Shown piece by piece: positions 6,991 through 17,238 of a stretch of 47,188 nt of DNA; positions within the stretch are counted from its first letter, which is position 1; every line of letters starts with the position of its first letter. Source of the DNA: a virus; the IMG/VR virus record IMGVR_UViG_3300009788_000040, positions 1 to 47,188 of that record. One strand, given 5' to 3'. The notes beneath the pieces are model-generated. The model saw nothing but the letters and a program-made list of their open reading frames with translations. It was not told the DNA's origin and made no database searches. A program made the translations under genes and the position numbers.

Positions 6991-9900
6991 TTAGTTTTGG
7001 GTATCACCACTGTAGTAAAATACATCTTCAGCAGTGCTTTGTAAATGAGTAACAGCATGTTGCTGATTAGTTCTTAAACGACCCGACCTGGAATTAACAG
7101 TAGTACCCGATGGTGTTACTGTAACAACTCCCAGGCCTTTCTGTATGATATCACAATTAAAATCACCTAAACCAGCAGGAACAGTAAGAGTAATAGCAGC
7201 AGCATTATCGAAGGTCTGGGGCCTCTTATTGTCGTTTCTTTCAAGAGTATAGGAGGTTCCTGTATGAACACCAGTATCATCAACACCGTTGTCTATACCT
7301 TCCTCAGTATCAAAAGTTATAGTAACTTCCCCACCCGCGAGTGAAGTAGAGGTAGTACGAAGAACAAAAGTATTACCCACAGGTTCATGATAGAAAGCTA
7401 TATTAGTAGAAATGTTACCTATATCTGTAGCTAATACAACAGGGTTGACAGAACTGATTAAATCTAGTTCTTGGCTGTTAGAATGCCAATAAAACTTAAG
7501 TTGCTCGTTACCTAACTTAACTTTAATAGTGCAATCAAGTTCAACGAAAGTGAAAGTCTCATTATATGCTTTATTATCTTCAATGAAAGTCTCAAACACA
7601 AGTGTAACTAAGTGATCAAAAGGAGTAACTAAACCCGTATTTATCATCTTTCTAAAATGAGCTTTCCATTTTGTAGGATCGATAGAGGGTATCTGGGATA
7701 GATTCAATGGGCTATTAATCTCAAAATCAAATTTGTCAGCAGTCCAGACTTGAGGGAAGATCCTATAAACATCACCAACTTCAAAGTCATTATCTGTACC
7801 ACCTTGCAAACCAAGTGCCATCACCAAGTTATCAGCATCTGTGATAGAGGAGATCCTACCCCATGAATCATCAGTAATGTTTCTAACGACATCACCTATC
7901 TGAACATTATTATGAATGACATCGTACCCATCGGATGCATCCCATTGGTTATCAGAACCATTTTCTAATGCGCCGGTGAGAGTCAATTGAACGTCACTGT
8001 CCACTGAGAGAACAATACCATCTGATCCATCAGTAGTATTTAATACTGTATCTCCTTTTACGGTGATGGATAAGAAAGTGGCAGCAGAGTCAATAAGTAC
8101 CTCCCCTGCAACATCAGGAGTAGTCACCGTACCTGTCTCAACTGTAGATTGAAACTCTGTTTCAGATGAAACATCAGTCAAGGTAACAGAGGTTCTATAA
8201 TCTCCTGAACCAGAAGCCCCAGACGCATTAAGTGGTGCATAAACATAATAGACATCACCGATAACAAAGTCATTATTGTTACCGTCAGCATCACCACCGG
8301 CGAATAGTCCACCCGATGTGAGTCGTAAGGTGTTTAAATCAGTTACTGATAATACCTCCCCTCTTGCTCCTGTAGTCTGATTAACTGCAATCCAACCAGC
8401 AGCTACACCGTCAGATACAAAGTCAGCAGTAGAATCTATAACATCTTGACTAGATCCATCTGCGCTATCAGTGGTGATAGTCGATGTGGAAGGTGGTGTA
8501 AAGAGAGGTGCTATATAGGGTAAACCTACTGTCTGCAATGGCTTCAACTTATCAAAAGCAGTTACAGCCGCTACATTAGAATGCTGAGTAAAGTTACATC
8601 CTATGACTTCAATATCAGTACATTCCCGATTTCTCCATGGAGTGAATCTGAAAATTGTATTACAGTCTCTGATCTTAACTATTTCCATTTTAGGTAAGTC
8701 AAAAGAATATCGGCTAGTTAAACCACCATCATTCAAAATATCTTCATGAGTAAAGCTATGTTCAATATTTTTAAATAGTGTATTTTTAAATGTAATAATA
8801 GGGAAACCATTTGGATCAGTAAGAGTACCAAATACACTACCTAAAACAGCATCAGTACTATATACATTATGGAGTTTATAATCTTGGAATATCCAGTTCT
8901 CTTGAGAAGCTTCCCCAGGAGTAGCAAAGGCTGTGGTATCAAACTGAGGTACATTAACAAATATCCCAACTCCAGCAAACTCCGTAGTACCTTCTATGAA
9001 TCTACAATCTTTATTTTTCCTGTTAATGCTTAAGCAGAAACGACCAGTGTTACCATTGGTCCTGGTACTATACAAACCTTTAAGTAAGCAGTCAGCTTGT
9101 GAGTAGAAAGCCCAGTCAGAAGCAGAATCATTTGTTCCTCTATGGGAGCAGTCTTGTATAGTGTTGTGTTGTCTATACGTTTCTGGATAAGCAGCTAAAT
9201 CAATCTTAATCTGATGTCCACCACCACCACTAATTCTATCATGGCTGTTCTGTATAATAGCATTACCCGACTGATTGTATAGAGGTCTTTCATGTACACT
9301 TCTGCCGCCAACATTATCTATAACAAGTTGGTTATTATGATGAGCTTCAACAAGCAATGAATCTAACCCCGCTATTGTCCTGGGTGAAGCATGTGTTTGC
9401 TGTACCCACCAAGCTGCTTGAGCAGTAGAGTTATTAATCCTAATGTTTCTACACTCACCGGTAGCGAATGTCTCAGTGAAGTCAGAAGCGTTACCGTTTC
9501 TATCTTGGTCAAAGACCGTTAGCTGAACAAGTAGCTCACAGTTCTGACCTTCGACATCTATGACCTTATGTTTGGCAGTTCCTAAGCCAGAAGCAGCAAC
9601 TTTCGGTGTGATAGTGATACCTCTTGCAAAACCTCTTACCTTTATGTGGCTAACATCAATATCGTCACCAGTGAATCTGATTACCCTGGCTGCTCTTGAC
9701 TGGTCTACATCAGTTGGATCTTCCCAACTATCTTTATTAGAATAAGTGGTTAATGCAGTGAAAGATGTTTTGTTTAACTTAACAGTTTCCATAGTTGTTA
9801 AATTATCAGTATCTCGGTATACAGGCTTACCAGCAGAGAGTAAATCAGCAGGTGTCAATTTACCTCCTACCTTAACAAAATCAACATTGTTTAAAATTAA

Positions 9901-10668
9901 ATTAGTAGGACCACCGATATAGGTGAGTTCGCCGCCACCATTAACAACAATAGTCGCACCGTTACCTTCAATGAAGTTGATGTATAAAGTATTACCAACG
10001 TCTATGGTAACGTGGTATATTTTTTCTGCTGTTAATTGTAGGCTTGTGATTACCCCTGCCATCAAATCAGCAGCAGCAACAGTAAATGCTACAAGGTTAT
10101 CTGTGCCATCATCACCTACACCACCATACGTTTCAATAAAAACAATGCCGCTAGTGGCGGGAAGACTAGATCCTGATGTGTTTTCTAAACCACTCAGGTC
10201 ATCTTTCCATCGTAAGAGCAATCCTGCAACGGGGTCATCTAGTGTTAAAGGTAAGTCACCACTGTAAGATATTGATACAGAAGGGCTTCTGGATTTTTCG
10301 TCAAGTAACTGCTGAATTAAAAATGTTAACTTATCCATTGCATTTTCATGCAAGTCAGGGAAAAAGGCACCTTGAGATGAAAAAGCAGTTAACTGAGTTT
10401 CTTTGTAATCTGAACGGATATACCATTCAAAGTTTAGTGGTAAAGCACCAGCAACACGTACTATTGTACCCCCTGGATCATCACCTATACCTAACACAGT
10501 ATAATCAGTGTCAACGGTCAATAGTGTCTCAACATCAGAGTCATCAGTCTCATAAACACTTAGTTGTGTTTTATCTTCCACTTTGAAAGTATAACTGAAT
10601 GTGTCTGCTATACCATTACCAGGATAAGGCCCCGATGTAATGTTAGTAGTATTTACAGTCAAAGTCAT
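6991..10668 (-). CDS. tailspike / tail fibre with T7-like N-terminal anchor
   Basis: 1225 aa. The N-terminal 150 residues match the particle-anchoring domain common in podovirus fibres (GNGIADTFSYTF, LLTVDTDYTVLG, DYKETQLTAFSSQGAFFPDL, MDKLTFLIQQLLDEKSRSP). A long Asn/Gly-rich central part follows (about 150-730) with the repetitive short strands of a right-handed beta-helix, the fold of polysaccharide-degrading spikes. Residues about 735-970 hold three related modules built on a GDVYxIxP-type pattern (IGDVYYVYAP, IGDVVRNITD, VGDVYRIFP). The C-terminus (RPQTFDNAAAITLTVPAG, then QHAVTHLQSTAEDVFYYSG) is a widespread phage fibre end domain. It should bind and perhaps digest the host surface glycan. 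It is the last virion gene before the lysis cassette. Confidence 0.87.
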   Translation of the reverse strand: MTLTVNTTNITSGPYPGNGIADTFSYTFKVEDKTQLSVYETDDSDVETLLTVDTDYTVLGIGDDPGGTIVRVAGALPLNFEWYIRSDYKETQLTAFSSQGAFFPDLHENAMDKLTFLIQQLLDEKSRSPSVSISYSGDLPLTLDDPVAGLLLRWKDDLSGLENTSGSSLPATSGIVFIETYGGVGDDGTDNLVAFTVAAADLMAGVITSLQLTAEKIYHVTIDVGNTLYINFIEGNGATIVVNGGGELTYIGGPTNLILNNVDFVKVGGKLTPADLLSAGKPVYRDTDNLTTMETVKLNKTSFTALTTYSNKDSWEDPTDVDQSRAARVIRFTGDDIDVSHIKVRGFARGITITPKVAASGLGTAKHKVIDVEGQNCELLVQLTVFDQDRNGNASDFTETFATGECRNIRINNSTAQAAWWVQQTHASPRTIAGLDSLLVEAHHNNQLVIDNVGGRSVHERPLYNQSGNAIIQNSHDRISGGGGHQIKIDLAAYPETYRQHNTIQDCSHRGTNDSASDWAFYSQADCLLKGLYSTRTNGNTGRFCLSINRKNKDCRFIEGTTEFAGVGIFVNVPQFDTTAFATPGEASQENWIFQDYKLHNVYSTDAVLGSVFGTLTDPNGFPIITFKNTLFKNIEHSFTHEDILNDGGLTSRYSFDLPKMEIVKIRDCNTIFRFTPWRNRECTDIEVIGCNFTQHSNVAAVTAFDKLKPLQTVGLPYIAPLFTPPSTSTITTDSADGSSQDVIDSTADFVSDGVAAGWIAVNQTTGARGEVLSVTDLNTLRLTSGGLFAGGDADGNNNDFVIGDVYYVYAPLNASGASGSGDYRTSVTLTDVSSETEFQSTVETGTVTTPDVAGEVLIDSAATFLSITVKGDTVLNTTDGSDGIVLSVDSDVQLTLTGALENGSDNQWDASDGYDVIHNNVQIGDVVRNITDDSWGRISSITDADNLVMALGLQGGTDNDFEVGDVYRIFPQVWTADKFDFEINSPLNLSQIPSIDPTKWKAHFRKMINTGLVTPFDHLVTLVFETFIEDNKAYNETFTFVELDCTIKVKLGNEQLKFYWHSNSQELDLISSVNPVVLATDIGNISTNIAFYHEPVGNTFVLRTTSTSLAGGEVTITFDTEEGIDNGVDDTGVHTGTSYTLERNDNKRPQTFDNAAAITLTVPAGLGDFNCDIIQKGLGVVTVTPSGTTVNSRSGRLRTNQQHAVTHLQSTAEDVFYYSGDTQN

Positions 10669-10701
10669 GTACTCCCATTAATTGTTAATTAAAGTCTATC
10701 A

Positions 10702-13700
10702 TTATTTACGCTCTGGTCCAAATAAGAATTGATGCAGTGTTAACTCTTCACCTTCTACAATGACCTGATGTAAATGCTCACCTGTTGCCCACGCTTGACC
10801 TGTACCTGGGATACCTAAAGCGGCACCGATGAACTTGGTTGCGCCTTTAACCTGACCCTTTGTAATTTCTTCATCAGTGAAGCCACGTTTAACCACTTCT
10901 GGAATGGACCGTGTACCTTGTTCAAGTATAGCTTGTAACGGTGATATATTGTAACCAAAGTCACTAGTGACAGCGTTAGCAACATCACGGACAAAAGGAA
11001 TCGATTGAACCGGATACAGTGCAGTGGCTATCAACATTTTCTGGGTTATAGTTTCCTCATCATCATCTTCTTTGGCAAATTCTCCACGTAACAACATCTC
11101 AAGCAACACTGGGATGGTGAACATGAACATTGCTTTAGCAGCTACATTGGTTGTTGAATATCTACCCGATCTGGCACCTTTCACCAGGTCACGTTCCATA
11201 TTCCACAGTGAACTGAAAAATGTCATGAACATGGTGAACATACGACCTGTCTCACTTTGACCACGCATGACACGAGCCATATCTTTCGTAGCACCTGATC
11301 CTTGAACGTTCTCAATCACCCAATCAGCGTACTGGAAAGCACGAGTTTCATCGCCCCAGGTATCCATACCCTTTATATATGCAGCGTGCCAACTGGGTAA
11401 GTCAACCAAGAACGTCTGGATCAAAGCAATGTGTTTCATTGAGGCTTCTTGTGCAGCAGCAACTATGCCACGTTTACTTGCAATACGCTTCATTGCATTC
11501 TTAATCTCACGGTCCATTGTTCCTGGTCGATGTTCAAGCACTTTAGAATTCTCAACAGCAAAATCCCACGCCTGTCTCATAGTTGTTGTGCTACCCAGGA
11601 TACTGCGCATAGCCTGGTACATGTTACCCAGACCCACTTCAGCAATGCTATTAGACAGACCCAGTAGCTGAATGATGCCTGTGGACGCTTTGAAGCCCAT
11701 AGCACCAAGGGTCACACCAAAACGCAACCTTTGCAGTATGTCATCCCAGAACATCTTCGTAGGGGCCTCACGACCATCTTTAGCGATGTCATTAAGCCAC
11801 GGTTTCAGCTGTGCATACTCTTCAGGTCCTAGTTTCTCTTTAATCGTTTTAGCAACACGCTGGTCACGGGTCAATCGGTTAATCTCACGCACTGGATCAT
11901 GATGAGTAATGTAGTGAATAGCCTCTTGGAAATGAGCAGGTACCACATCAAGACTTAATCTGATTGCGTCATAGAACCCGGTACGCTCATTCGTAGAGCC
12001 TGTGTTCACCGAAGTCTGAATACTGGCGTTATTGCTGAACATCGATTCTGTCTCAGCGTTCAATCGGTCTTCATTCTGTGCTGCTTTGTGGCTCCTGTTA
12101 GGGTCATACTTGATAGGGTAGTACCCGCCTTTGAATGTACCAAAGGGTGTTTCAACAGGTGTTGCTTCAACTTTAGGTGGCACTAGGCCAGTTGTACGAC
12201 GGTGCACCTCAGACAGTTGTGGGTAAAGTGTTTCCATCTGGTCCCAAATCATCTGAGCTAGTTGCCAGTCTGATTCAGTCATGTGACTCAAGACAGCTTG
12301 TAACTTTGGATTTTGTAACGTGATTTCAGCATCGATATCTGGGTCTGCCCACTGCTCACCGAGTAGTAATTTTCTCAAGTTACCAGCATTACCTGTGTTC
12401 AATGCAACTGCAATAATCTGATGACCATATAAGTTATCATCAATCTCAGGGATGTATATTTTTCGATTGTGACGCTTCATGTCTTCTTTGCTACGACCCA
12501 AAATGGCGTCCATAACAGGCTTCCCTGCTTTATTCCACAGTTTAATCTCAGCGTCATACGCATCAGTGAACGGTTGAACCAGGACCTGATGACTGATACC
12601 AGCACGTTCACCACCGTCGAGCCATGAAGCCAACACAGGTATCTTGGTCATCTGAGCCATTAACCAACGACCCCATTTTTTACCTTCAACTACATCAGTA
12701 CGTTTTGATTTGAACCGGGTTTTAACCTTCTCTTCCATGCTGGTAACCCAACGATTAACCAGTTTATTGAATTCGATTTCTTCACCCATACGAGTTAATT
12801 TGTTCGCGTACCGGGCAACATGCTCAATGTTCTTCACTGAGTCATTGATGCCCTGTAAGTCGCTGTGAGCAACATTTTTCCAATGGGTGACAAAGGACTC
12901 ATTCAACACTGCATTGTGCAGCACAAGGCCGTCACCGTCGATTTCCATACGTTCTTTTGACCAGGTGTTAATGTCTTGGTTGATTTGATCAACAGATGTC
13001 AGTGTGGCTGATTTTCTGAATTCAAAGCGTTCGAGTATTTTAACTATCTGGTCCCAGTAACCACCTTCAGCTTTCTGAATTTCTTCACGTACTTTTTTCT
13101 TATTGTAACGTGACATCCTGTCAACGATTTTCACGGTATCATTTTTCGCTTCAGTTGCAGCTATGCCAAGATAATAATTCAACACCTGGCGTGCTTTAGC
13201 TTGTGCAGCACCTTCTTTGTTTCCTTCAGCCAACATACGAGCAGATTCTTGTGCTGCTCTGATTTCAGCTTTGCGATATTTACCTGGATGAATTTCACGG
13301 AATGATAAATTACCAATACGATCTTTTGAAATCGATTTCATTGTTTGACGATCAAGTGTTCGCTGATTCGTGCCACGGGCAAGTATCTTCAACTCGTGCA
13401 GAATTAACTTACCACGTTCTTCATTTTGCACAGCTTCATCAGCCTGTTGCTCAATGGTACCATCAGTAAATATATCACCGTGACGTTCAAGCATTCGTGA
13501 CTCAGCATTACCTTCAGCAGTCTCTTTTATTGGTGGCGCAGTAGTCAGGTCAGTCAGCATCTCTGAGCCTGAGTTATAACCGAAGAAAGCAGCAGCTTCA
13601 TCGGGGTGTACACCTTTCTGACCTTTTGCAGTCAGACCACGTAATTTATCAGAGATGCGTATAGATGTGCGACCCAGTTTATCGGTGCGTTCTTCACCAA

Positions 13701-16700
13701 TCATTTCTTTCACGGTGGCGTGATCCAGTTTAATATCACCATCGCGCAGTCGTGTGCCAGTGCTGTATACCTGTTCAGTTTTTAACCGGTCCAGTTCTTC
13801 ATCAATCAAATCAGCTTTCTCTTCTTTCCACCACGCTTTAGTTTGACGAGTGAGTTGTTTGATTAATTTTTCACGTAGAGTTTCAGACTGTACATCTTTA
13901 ACTTTCTCTTGACGTTTTTCATAGTCAGTGAATTCCGCTTCAGTCATACCTGCCATGGCAGCATCAGTGAACATTGGTTCAACTCGTGCACGTGACTCAG
14001 CAGCAGCAATCTGTTCTTCAGTTGCCAGTAACCGGTCAAACACTGCACGCATCTCAGCGTCAAGGTTGACTTTCAAATCACCACGTAGAGCTTGGTAGAT
14101 TTGAGCAAGCCAACGGGCAAACGTTCTGAATGCATTACGCAACTCAATACTGGGTGCTTTACCTTCCATCAAATAGGTTTCAAAGCCACGGGCAAACTGT
14201 TCATGTACAGCACGACGGATAGCTGAATCTTTATCCTTGCTACCTGATGACTCAGTATCAAGATAATTGACAACATCTTCTTCAGTGATTTTTTGAGGTG
14301 CTTCAGTGTCACGTTCACCTTGTTTCAATACGTCAAAATCACCGTCGAGATATATAGTAGCCTCTTTCGCCACCGCTTCAGCGTTACGCTTATACCAGTT
14401 GTTGATACTCTGGTTCATGTCAGTGTTACCCTGCGCTTCCATCTCATACATAAAGTGTGCAAACTCATGCAGGAATGTAGACAGGTTAGACGATTCAGTC
14501 AGTCGTATTACACTGTTTGCGGGGTCGTAGTAGCCACGGGCTTCTTCACTGTCTGGTTGAGGTTGTCTGAGAGCCTCTTGCTGGCTGTCTCGCTCAACTT
14601 CAGGAACTGCTCTCGTTCCTTTGAACCCTTGGTAGACGCTTTCTGATATTGTATTTTTTTCGAACTCATTTTCTAAAGCCTCCTTAACTTCAGCTTCCTT
14701 GCCAGTATAATCAATAGTTTTAAGAAATTCTATATCTGCTGGTCGAGAATTATCTTTACCTCGACTATTATCAATGACCTGTATCTGAACAGATTCATTA
14801 TCTTCATATTTCTCTGACAATTTTATAATGGTGTCAGTGGCTCCTATGTGGGTGTTAATATGCTCCTCAATGGGCACTGTACGACCACTACCGAAATTTG
14901 CTTCTTGTCTCATAGCTCTCGGTAACGCACCATTCACCAAAGCCTCAACAGGCTCCCGGTAGACCATGACTATCTGAACATCTTTGCCAGCATTAAGTGC
15001 TTGTTTAATTTTACTATCAGCACTTTCAAATTTATTCATATTGGTGTCAAAGACAACCTGATAGTCTTTAGTTACAAACAGACCGTCAACTGAACTTGAT
15101 TTACCAGCACCTGTGCCACCGGCTGTGAATAATACAGCAGGTAATTCGCCTGGTTTGGGTTCTTCTGCAAGTTTTTGAGTGTAACGTTTTTTTATGAATT
15201 CACTGGCTGGTTCATGAACTGCTGCTGATTGTGTTCTATCAGCAAGATAAACGTCTGATAACTCTCTAGCAGTGTCAGTGTTTAATATTTTTCCATTCTT
15301 TGATTCGGGGTTATTATCGTATTGTTCAACAGCAGCAGGAAAATCTGACTCTATTTGCTCTCTGAATTCAGTTTCAATTTGTTCAACAGGTAACTGAGTC
15401 AACACCTGCTCACCTTCAAGACGTGTCAATTCGCCGGTCTGTGGTCCTTCAACAACAAAACCTAATGACTCATATACCTCATTGACGGTTTGACCATCAC
15501 GACGTGCTTTAGCTGTCACCCATGCTGGCATGACTTGTGCCATAACCGAAGCGTTAGCAGCATTCACAGCACCACTGTCAATCAACTGCTCACGTAAATT
15601 AGTGTAGGTTTCCTGGGCCTCAACGTACTCAGAAGCATTCTCTTGAGCTTCAGCCATAATAGTATCAACATAGGCTTGAGTTTCTTCACGATGTTGTTCT
15701 TCACGGAAAGGTGATATTGTGTCTTCACTCAATGTCATATGTTCACGTAACTCAGTGAAATGCTCAGTACCAGCAATATCCCCGGTGAACTCATCAATTG
15801 AGATAGCCGCATCAGCACCTGTTGCTTGAGATTCTTGTACAGCGTTACTCAATGTCTTCAATGCTGGATCAGCTTCAATCTCTTCAGGGGTCTTTTCTTG
15901 CAGATAAAGCGTAGTCTGCACAGCGTCGATGAACACGTGAGTGTCAGTAGTATCTGCTTCTCTGATAAATTGCTTAAATGATTCAGTAGCAAGTTTTCTA
16001 AGTTTCGATTTTTCAGAGTCTTCATTCAGCTTGTCAATGTTACGTTGCTCAATGTCACCTTGAGTCTCTTTTTCAACCTCAGTCTGAGTCAATTTAGCAA
16101 TCGTTTTATTGACAGCAGTTGCAGCAGTGATCTGAGTACCACCCGCAACTATAGTCGCAATAGCAGTGACTGCTTGACGACGTAGTTGAATGTTGATTAC
16201 TTCTTCAGCACCTTGAGCATTTTGCAGTTCTTCATCTAACCCGAACATAACTGAGTTAAGTGTCTGTAATGCAGTAGCAAGCTGCTCAGTACCCATTTCT
16301 TGTACGACAAATTTCAAAGCCTCTTTTTTCAGACCTTTACTTTTGCCGGTCAATATTCGTTCAAGGGTGCCTGTAGGTAATAACTCAGTACCCACTTCAA
16401 TCGCTGCATCGATACCGGCGAACCATTGTGCCTCTTCCGGGGTTAGCCCATCAGCACGACCTTCACCGTATGAGCTTGCAAAAGTCTGTGCACCAATAGT
16501 GATCAACAACGGTGCTGCACGACCACCGGACAACAACATCAACCCGAACCCAGGTGCCATATTAGCAAGTGACTCAACACCTGCACGCACACCCTCCTGA
16601 ACTATATTCAAATCTTCAGGGGTTAATGTTTGTCGTTCTTTTTGAAGTTCTTGAATTTCACCCAGGAGCCTGTCAGTTGCTTGCTGTTTAGCTTCTGCAA

Positions 16701-17238
16701 GCTGCTCATCAGTTTCAATGCCAAAACTGGCAGCAAACTGCTCTGACACCTCTTGTGGGTCAATGCCAAGGGGTAAAGCAGACGGTGGTATCAAATCTTG
16801 AATACGAGTCGCTGTGTCATCTGTACCAGCTAACTGAAGACCCTTACCCTGGATGTCAAAACCTATGCCGATTGATCGACCAATACCCCTGAATGTCTCT
16901 TCAAAACCTTCAAGCAGACCGTCAATGACATCTTCCTGGGCAATGACTGGATTGTTAACATCATCAGTGAGAAATTTAGAAGTAGCCGGTGAACGCTCAA
17001 CCATGCCCTCAAGATTAATTTGGTCTAGTTTAAGTTTCTGTTCAACCTGTTCAGGATCAGACTTAACTGCGAACTCAGGTACACCAGATTGTTTACTGAG
17101 GTTAGTGACTTTTGCATGTTGGTCAGGGTTGACTTTCAAAGCTTCAGTCATGCTGGCGTTCAATTGTGTCTGTCGCTGACTCTCTTCGTTTATCCCAAAG
17201 CTACCGAGGTCAATCTTCTCAAGGTCTAATTCTGGCAT
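10702..17238 (-). CDS. giant internal virion/ejection protein with zeta-like kinase and HExxH motif
   Basis: 2178 aa, at the position of T7 gp16. I see no lytic transglycosylase motif. Residues about 690-830 look like a zeta-toxin/polyvalent-protein kinase: LFTAGGTGAGKSSSVDGLF (Walker A about 703-712), FDTNMNKFESADSKI, VMVYREPVEALVNGALPRA, GRTVPIEEHINTHIGA and QVIDNSRGKDNSR. Shortly after, HEFAHFMYEME (about 922-932) is an HExxH zincin motif. The rest is helical and Glu/Lys/Gln-rich. The last 450 residues include hydrophobic stretches (AKAMFMFTIPVLLEML, about 2035-2050). The architecture fits large polyvalent proteins that travel with DNA into the cell. It starts at the stop of the upstream core gene (TAATG). 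Functions of the enzyme domains are inferred. Confidence 0.85.
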   Translation of the reverse strand: MPELDLEKIDLGSFGINEESQRQTQLNASMTEALKVNPDQHAKVTNLSKQSGVPEFAVKSDPEQVEQKLKLDQINLEGMVERSPATSKFLTDDVNNPVIAQEDVIDGLLEGFEETFRGIGRSIGIGFDIQGKGLQLAGTDDTATRIQDLIPPSALPLGIDPQEVSEQFAASFGIETDEQLAEAKQQATDRLLGEIQELQKERQTLTPEDLNIVQEGVRAGVESLANMAPGFGLMLLSGGRAAPLLITIGAQTFASSYGEGRADGLTPEEAQWFAGIDAAIEVGTELLPTGTLERILTGKSKGLKKEALKFVVQEMGTEQLATALQTLNSVMFGLDEELQNAQGAEEVINIQLRRQAVTAIATIVAGGTQITAATAVNKTIAKLTQTEVEKETQGDIEQRNIDKLNEDSEKSKLRKLATESFKQFIREADTTDTHVFIDAVQTTLYLQEKTPEEIEADPALKTLSNAVQESQATGADAAISIDEFTGDIAGTEHFTELREHMTLSEDTISPFREEQHREETQAYVDTIMAEAQENASEYVEAQETYTNLREQLIDSGAVNAANASVMAQVMPAWVTAKARRDGQTVNEVYESLGFVVEGPQTGELTRLEGEQVLTQLPVEQIETEFREQIESDFPAAVEQYDNNPESKNGKILNTDTARELSDVYLADRTQSAAVHEPASEFIKKRYTQKLAEEPKPGELPAVLFTAGGTGAGKSSSVDGLFVTKDYQVVFDTNMNKFESADSKIKQALNAGKDVQIVMVYREPVEALVNGALPRAMRQEANFGSGRTVPIEEHINTHIGATDTIIKLSEKYEDNESVQIQVIDNSRGKDNSRPADIEFLKTIDYTGKEAEVKEALENEFEKNTISESVYQGFKGTRAVPEVERDSQQEALRQPQPDSEEARGYYDPANSVIRLTESSNLSTFLHEFAHFMYEMEAQGNTDMNQSINNWYKRNAEAVAKEATIYLDGDFDVLKQGERDTEAPQKITEEDVVNYLDTESSGSKDKDSAIRRAVHEQFARGFETYLMEGKAPSIELRNAFRTFARWLAQIYQALRGDLKVNLDAEMRAVFDRLLATEEQIAAAESRARVEPMFTDAAMAGMTEAEFTDYEKRQEKVKDVQSETLREKLIKQLTRQTKAWWKEEKADLIDEELDRLKTEQVYSTGTRLRDGDIKLDHATVKEMIGEERTDKLGRTSIRISDKLRGLTAKGQKGVHPDEAAAFFGYNSGSEMLTDLTTAPPIKETAEGNAESRMLERHGDIFTDGTIEQQADEAVQNEERGKLILHELKILARGTNQRTLDRQTMKSISKDRIGNLSFREIHPGKYRKAEIRAAQESARMLAEGNKEGAAQAKARQVLNYYLGIAATEAKNDTVKIVDRMSRYNKKKVREEIQKAEGGYWDQIVKILERFEFRKSATLTSVDQINQDINTWSKERMEIDGDGLVLHNAVLNESFVTHWKNVAHSDLQGINDSVKNIEHVARYANKLTRMGEEIEFNKLVNRWVTSMEEKVKTRFKSKRTDVVEGKKWGRWLMAQMTKIPVLASWLDGGERAGISHQVLVQPFTDAYDAEIKLWNKAGKPVMDAILGRSKEDMKRHNRKIYIPEIDDNLYGHQIIAVALNTGNAGNLRKLLLGEQWADPDIDAEITLQNPKLQAVLSHMTESDWQLAQMIWDQMETLYPQLSEVHRRTTGLVPPKVEATPVETPFGTFKGGYYPIKYDPNRSHKAAQNEDRLNAETESMFSNNASIQTSVNTGSTNERTGFYDAIRLSLDVVPAHFQEAIHYITHHDPVREINRLTRDQRVAKTIKEKLGPEEYAQLKPWLNDIAKDGREAPTKMFWDDILQRLRFGVTLGAMGFKASTGIIQLLGLSNSIAEVGLGNMYQAMRSILGSTTTMRQAWDFAVENSKVLEHRPGTMDREIKNAMKRIASKRGIVAAAQEASMKHIALIQTFLVDLPSWHAAYIKGMDTWGDETRAFQYADWVIENVQGSGATKDMARVMRGQSETGRMFTMFMTFFSSLWNMERDLVKGARSGRYSTTNVAAKAMFMFTIPVLLEMLLRGEFAKEDDDEETITQKMLIATALYPVQSIPFVRDVANAVTSDFGYNISPLQAILEQGTRSIPEVVKRGFTDEEITKGQVKGATKFIGAALGIPGTGQAWATGEHLHQVIVEGEELTLHQFLFGPERK

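Noticed and set aside
6991-10668. Diversity-generating retroelement as in BPP-1
   Set aside because: The head genes are BPP-1-like, but I see no reverse transcriptase, no template repeat and no variable-repeat match in the fibre genes.
10702-17238. Lytic transglycosylase domain in the giant virion protein
   Set aside because: It is expected by analogy to T7 gp16, but no SLT-type catalytic Glu motif is visible near the N-terminus or elsewhere.
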